Of a stretch of DNA of 64,000 nt, positions 63,570-64,000 are shown one piece after another. The notes under the pieces are model-generated. The model saw nothing but the letters and a program-made list of their open reading frames with translations, ran no database searches and was not told the origin of the DNA. The position numbers and the translations under genes are program-made. The stretch covers positions 1 through 64,000 of the forward strand of contig JAUNSK010000021.1 in assembly GCA_030539275.1 (NCBI GenBank), given 5' to 3'. This DNA comes from Oscillospiraceae bacterium (GTDB taxonomy: Bacteria; Bacillota; Clostridia; Oscillospirales; Ruminococcaceae). Position 1 is the first letter of the stretch; the number at the start of each line of letters is the position of its first letter.

Positions 63570-64000
63570 CTATATCTTAAGGAGTTTCTGTGCATTTTTA
63601 TAAAATATCAGATCCTTTTCTTCCTGCGATAGTTCCAGATCGTTTATCATCATAATTTCATTTGCCGGGTCGTCCCATGGACAGTCGCTTCCGAACAGAA
63701 TTCTCGGGGCACCATGTTTTTTTATTATCCTGAATAATTGTTCCTTTTCTATGGCGCGTGATATAACCGACACATCAAAGAAGAGTCTGCCTTCTTTGCC
63801 GCAAAGATATTTTTCAACCATATCCCAGTGGTACATACCGCCTCCGTGGGCAAGTATCATGGTCATATCGTTTACCGCATCAAAAGCACGTGCTGCGGCA
63901 TCAGGCATACAATGAATTATATCAGGAGACAACGGGTCATATCCTGCATGTATCAGAACAGGAAGGTCAAGCTGTGCACATTTTTTATATATAGGAAACA
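63570..64000 (-). CDS. Amidohydrolase-family (PF04909-type) protein, 5' part beyond window
   Basis: The frame stays open to the right edge: upstream of the first possible start it reads FPIYKKCAQLDLPVLIHAGY, a conserved barrel strand of the amidohydrolase_2 family. So the gene is truncated by the window, not complete at 63932. Visible motifs: VLIHAGYDP, MILAHGGG, LFFDVSVI and ILFGSDCPWDDP (metal-binding Asp). Substrate unknown. Confidence 0.88.
   Translation of the reverse strand, partial: FPIYKKCAQLDLPVLIHAGYDPLSPDIIHCMPDAAARAFDAVNDMTMILAHGGGMYHWDMVEKYLCGKEGRLFFDVSVISRAIEKEQLFRIIKKHGAPRILFGSDCPWDDPANEIMMINDLELSQEEKDLIFYKNAQKLLKI

Overview
The window looks like the replication-origin region of a low-GC, spore-forming Clostridia chromosome, most likely a Ruminococcus-like member of the Oscillospiraceae. 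This rests on three things: the Firmicutes oriC gene order (gyrA–gyrB–remB–recF–yaaA–dnaN–dnaA / rpmH–rnpA–yidD–yidC–jag–mnmE–mnmG–rsmG–noc–soj–spo0J), several sporulation genes (spoVT, spoVB-like, spoVAC, a SpoIID-like protein), and a dockerin-bearing GH16 glucanase of the kind exported by rumen and gut fibre degraders. Species assignment is inference.

Layout, left to right. 0–2.7 kb: three co-directional genes carrying a regulatory-like beta domain, a SpoIID-like domain and five peptidoglycan-binding repeats. 2.7–9 kb: an orphan HicB-like antitoxin, then a lipoprotein / response regulator / histidine kinase module followed by DUF1385 and prmC. 9–10.9 kb: a plasmid-Par-like HTH/coiled-coil gene with an 800-bp repeat-rich upstream region, then four tRNA genes. 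11–19 kb: typA, a cytidylate-kinase-like gene, the GH16 enzyme, spoVT, a CarD-like regulator overlapped by a small ORF, and an M48 peptidase preceded by a 46-codon ORF. 19–29 kb: spoVB-like, aspartate kinase, alanine racemase, SLOG protein, a divergent LCP protein, tatD, then recR–ybaB–dnaX transcribed leftward behind the SRP RNA. 29–30.6 kb: tRNA-Pro(CGG), an integrase remnant and two ORFan genes, the clearest accessory patch. 30.6–37.4 kb: a two-gene dehydratase/activase system, a membrane protein, a phosphoesterase and an orphan spoVAC.

37.4–59 kb is the origin. dnaA, dnaN, recF and gyrase run leftward; rpmH to serS run rightward, consistent with bidirectional replication from the dnaA/dnaN area. 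A canonical parS site lies between the noc-like gene and soj. 59–64 kb: an acyl-ACP thioesterase, an orphan MazF-type toxin, a DUF3006 miniprotein, a Ca2+-type P-ATPase and the 3' part of an amidohydrolase.

Most of the window is ordinary housekeeping sequence. The parts most worth a second look are the Par-like gene with its repeat array (9.0–10.1 kb), DnaA-box-like clusters at 24.2 and 63.5 kb and a perfect 23-bp-arm palindrome behind dnaA, a lipoprotein whose only sensible start is a non-standard ATC codon, and the small accessory patch beside tRNA-Pro(CGG). Several start codons were moved from the longest ORF to the site with a ribosome binding site; TTG starts are common here.
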